Of a stretch of 7,269 nucleotides of DNA, positions 5,475 through 7,269 are shown piece after piece; the first letter of the stretch is position 1; each line of letters opens with the position of its first letter. Both the position numbers and the translations under genes were made by a program. The notes below the pieces were generated by a model. The model did not search any database, was not told where the DNA came from, and saw nothing but the letters and a program-made list of their open reading frames with translations. The DNA comes from Tidjanibacter sp. (GTDB lineage: Bacteria; Bacteroidota; Bacteroidia; Bacteroidales; Rikenellaceae), in contig JAFNVE010000012.1 in the NCBI GenBank assembly GCA_017379955.1, positions 1 through 7,269 of the forward strand, given 5' to 3'.

Positions 5475-6815
5475 ATGGCAAAGGTAGGTAAATTGTTAAT
5501 TGTGGATGATAACCGTTCGATACTCTCGGCGGTGAAGTTGCTCACCGAATCATTTTTTGAGGAGGTGCTGACACTGCCATCTCCTAACACCTTGATTTCC
5601 ACCTTGCAGAAGTCTGCGCCCGATGTGGTGCTCCTCGATATGAACTTCCACGCCGGCATCAATACGGGCAACGAGGGGCTCTATTGGCTTAATGAGGTGC
5701 TGTCGAAATTCCCCGAAACAAAGGTTGTGCTCTTTACCGCCTACGCTGATATCGAGTTGGCGGTGCGTGCGATGAAGGAGGGTGCTTTCGATTTTGTTGT
5801 CAAACCTTGGGATAATGCCAAGCTGATTGCCACGCTCCAAAATGCCTATAAGGCAGCCAAAGGCAAGGCTAAGAAACCAACCAAGCAGCAGACCGCCGAG
5901 CCACAGGCAGAGATGTATTGGGGCGAGAGTGCGGAGATGAAGCGCATCCGCAAGGTTGTGGAGCATGTCGCCACAACCGATGCCAATATCCTTATTACAG
6001 GCGAGAATGGCACGGGTAAGGAGGTGCTTGCGCGTGAGATTCACCGCCAGTCGGCACGCTGTCGAAAGACGATGGTGTCGCTCGATATGGGTGCCATTCC
6101 CGATACGCTTTTCGAGAGCGAATTGTTTGGTCATACGAAAGGTGCGTTTACCGATGCTCGCACCGATAGGGAGGGAAAGTTTGAGACCGCCAACAGCTCA
6201 ACGCTCTTTATGGACGAGATTGGCAACCTGCCACTCCATCTGCAAGCCAAGATGCTCGCTGTGTTGCAAAATCGTGCGGTAACACGCCTCGGTGCCAATG
6301 AAGCTACGCCCGTAGATATTCGCCTTATCTCGGCGACTAACCGCGACCTACACGAGGCAGTTGCGAAGGGCGAGTTCCGACAAGACCTTTTGTTCCGCAT
6401 CAATACCATACATATCCATATCCCGCCCCTGCGTAACCGCAAGGAGGATATTGTGCCCCTTGCCGAGCGATTTATCGAGCGATATGGGCAGAAGTATGGC
6501 AAGGCAGGTTTGATGCTCTCGGGCGATGCTGCAGAGAAACTTACAAACCACTCGTGGGAGGGTAATATCCGCGAGTTGCAGAATACCATAGAGAAGGCTG
6601 TGATTATGTGCGATGGCGATATTATCTCGCCCGACCACCTCGAACTCCACACCTCGCAACGCCCTATGAACGAGAGCCAGACGCTCGAAGAGATGGAGCG
6701 ACAGACAATCGCCAACGCCATAGCACAGTGCGGCGGCAACCTCTCGCAGGTGGCGCAACAGCTCGGCATTACACGCCAAACACTCTACAACAAGATTAAA
6801 CGCTACGGCTTGTGA
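5475..6815 (+). CDS. Sigma-54-dependent NtrC-family response regulator
   Basis: This 446-residue protein is a three-domain transcription activator. The receiver domain (5-128) has the acidic pair D11-D12, phosphoacceptor D55, T88 and K110, all present. A Lys/Gln-rich linker follows (about 128-145). The AAA+ domain (148-385) has Walker A GENGTGKE (176-183), Walker B D247-E248, an arginine at 308 in LFRIN, and W361-EGNIRELQN. The loop that contacts sigma-54 reads GAFTDA (223-228), not GAFTGA; I believe this is common in Bacteroidota members of the family. A Fis-type helix-turn-helix ends the protein (about 404-446). Phosphorylation by the kinase encoded next should trigger ATP-driven opening of sigma-54 promoters. 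The divergent TolC-adaptor operon is the likely target. No separate promoter is seen in the 11-bp gap upstream, so it is probably read from the PDDEXK promoter or an internal one. Confidence 0.95.
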   Translation: MAKVGKLLIVDDNRSILSAVKLLTESFFEEVLTLPSPNTLISTLQKSAPDVVLLDMNFHAGINTGNEGLYWLNEVLSKFPETKVVLFTAYADIELAVRAMKEGAFDFVVKPWDNAKLIATLQNAYKAAKGKAKKPTKQQTAEPQAEMYWGESAEMKRIRKVVEHVATTDANILITGENGTGKEVLAREIHRQSARCRKTMVSLDMGAIPDTLFESELFGHTKGAFTDARTDREGKFETANSSTLFMDEIGNLPLHLQAKMLAVLQNRAVTRLGANEATPVDIRLISATNRDLHEAVAKGEFRQDLLFRINTIHIHIPPLRNRKEDIVPLAERFIERYGQKYGKAGLMLSGDAAEKLTNHSWEGNIRELQNTIEKAVIMCDGDIISPDHLELHTSQRPMNESQTLEEMERQTIANAIAQCGGNLSQVAQQLGITRQTLYNKIKRYGL

Positions 6816-7269
6816 AACGACAGCAGAACATACCATATGGCAAAATCGGTGCTTATGCAGCGGTCATCATCGTGATGGCTGCCTTGTCTGGTTATGTCTG
6901 GGCGACCAACCGCCACGCACACCTCATTGCCACCATCCCGATTATTATCTTCTGCCTATTCCGACTCTTACGCATCTACAACGAGCTGGTCGAGCGACTG
7001 ATGTTTGTCTTCAACGCCGTGCAGAACGATGACTACTCATTCCGCTTTACAGAGAACCCAAATATCACACGCCACGCACTGATCAATCAATCGCTCAACC
7101 GCATCAAAGAGGTGATGGACAATGCCAAGATGCAGATTCGCGAGCGAGAGAAATACTTTGAGCTGATAATGGAGTGCGCGGGTATCGGTATTGTTACCGT
7201 GATGGAGAATGGCACAGTAATGCAGACCAACTCCAAGGTCTTAAATATCTTGGGTGTGGAGCGACTTAG
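6812..7269 (+). CDS. Sensor histidine kinase, N-terminal part (two membrane helices and start of a PAS domain)
   Basis: The gene is open at the window end, with 152 codons visible. GTG at 6812 overlaps the regulator stop (GTGA), so the two are translationally coupled. It is the only possible start: an in-frame TAA lies at 6797-6799, and later starts would cut into the first membrane helix. Helices span about 12-31 and 37-54 with almost no loop between them, so there is no sizeable periplasmic sensor domain. A linker with NAVQNDDYSFRF (68-79) follows, a signature I associate with Bacteroidota kinases that partner sigma-54 regulators. A PAS domain starts near 113 (YFELIMECAGIGIVTV). The phosphoacceptor His and ATPase domains would lie beyond the window. 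Signal sensing is probably through the membrane or the cytoplasmic PAS. It is the expected phosphodonor for D55 of the regulator encoded upstream. Confidence 0.88.
   Translation, partial: MKRQQNIPYGKIGAYAAVIIVMAALSGYVWATNRHAHLIATIPIIIFCLFRLLRIYNELVERLMFVFNAVQNDDYSFRFTENPNITRHALINQSLNRIKEVMDNAKMQIREREKYFELIMECAGIGIVTVMENGTVMQTNSKVLNILGVERL

Noticed and set aside
5550..6769. Two long minus-strand open frames (5550-6134 and 6131-6769) opposite the regulator gene
   Set aside because: They lie antisense to a clear NtrC-family gene, and their translations show no recognisable domain and have biased Arg/Ser/Cys or Leu/His content typical of shadow frames in GC-rich coding DNA.

Overview
The window looks like chromosomal DNA from a Bacteroidota member, most likely order Bacteroidales (an Alistipes-like genome is my best guess). 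Three things point there. Two promoters match the Bacteroidota -7 box TAnnTTTG. Leaders are A-rich and lack Shine-Dalgarno sequences. The efflux adaptor, the TolC-family protein and the sigma-54 regulator (with GAFTDA instead of GAFTGA) resemble Bacteroidales forms. The genus is an inference from style, not from a marker gene.

Layout: on the minus strand, reading right to left, are a TolC-family outer-membrane efflux protein (2878 to 1556) and a membrane-anchored periplasmic adaptor of the HlyD/MacA type (1307 to 45). Their inner-membrane pump genes probably continue to the left of the window. The 248-bp gap between them is filled by a 204-bp, multi-stem inverted-repeat element (1344-1547). 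A 208-bp divergent region (2879-3086) separates this operon from the plus-strand genes: a secreted two-lobed retropepsin-like aspartic protease (3087-4355), a DUF1016/YhcG-type PDDEXK nuclease-like protein (4420-5463), a sigma-54-dependent NtrC-type response regulator (5475-6815), and the start of its likely partner, a membrane PAS histidine kinase (6812 to the window end).

How they may work together: a sigma-54 regulator and kinase next to a divergent efflux operon suggests envelope stress or an exported compound switching on the pump. The divergent region supports this. It holds a minus-strand TGGCAC (-24 type) element 38 bases before the TolC start and a perfect 17-bp dyad, TGTC-N9-GACA, about 91 bp upstream of the predicted start site. 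A near copy of the dyad (15 of 17 bases) lies inside the beginning of the TolC coding sequence, and a degenerate copy overlaps the protease promoter. The -12 element is poor, so the circuit is a hypothesis.

The protease and nuclease genes are visibly more AT-rich than their flanks (sample lines 23/60 and 21/60 G+C, against 31/60 in TolC and 38/60 in the regulator). They may be a later insertion between a regulator pair and its efflux target.
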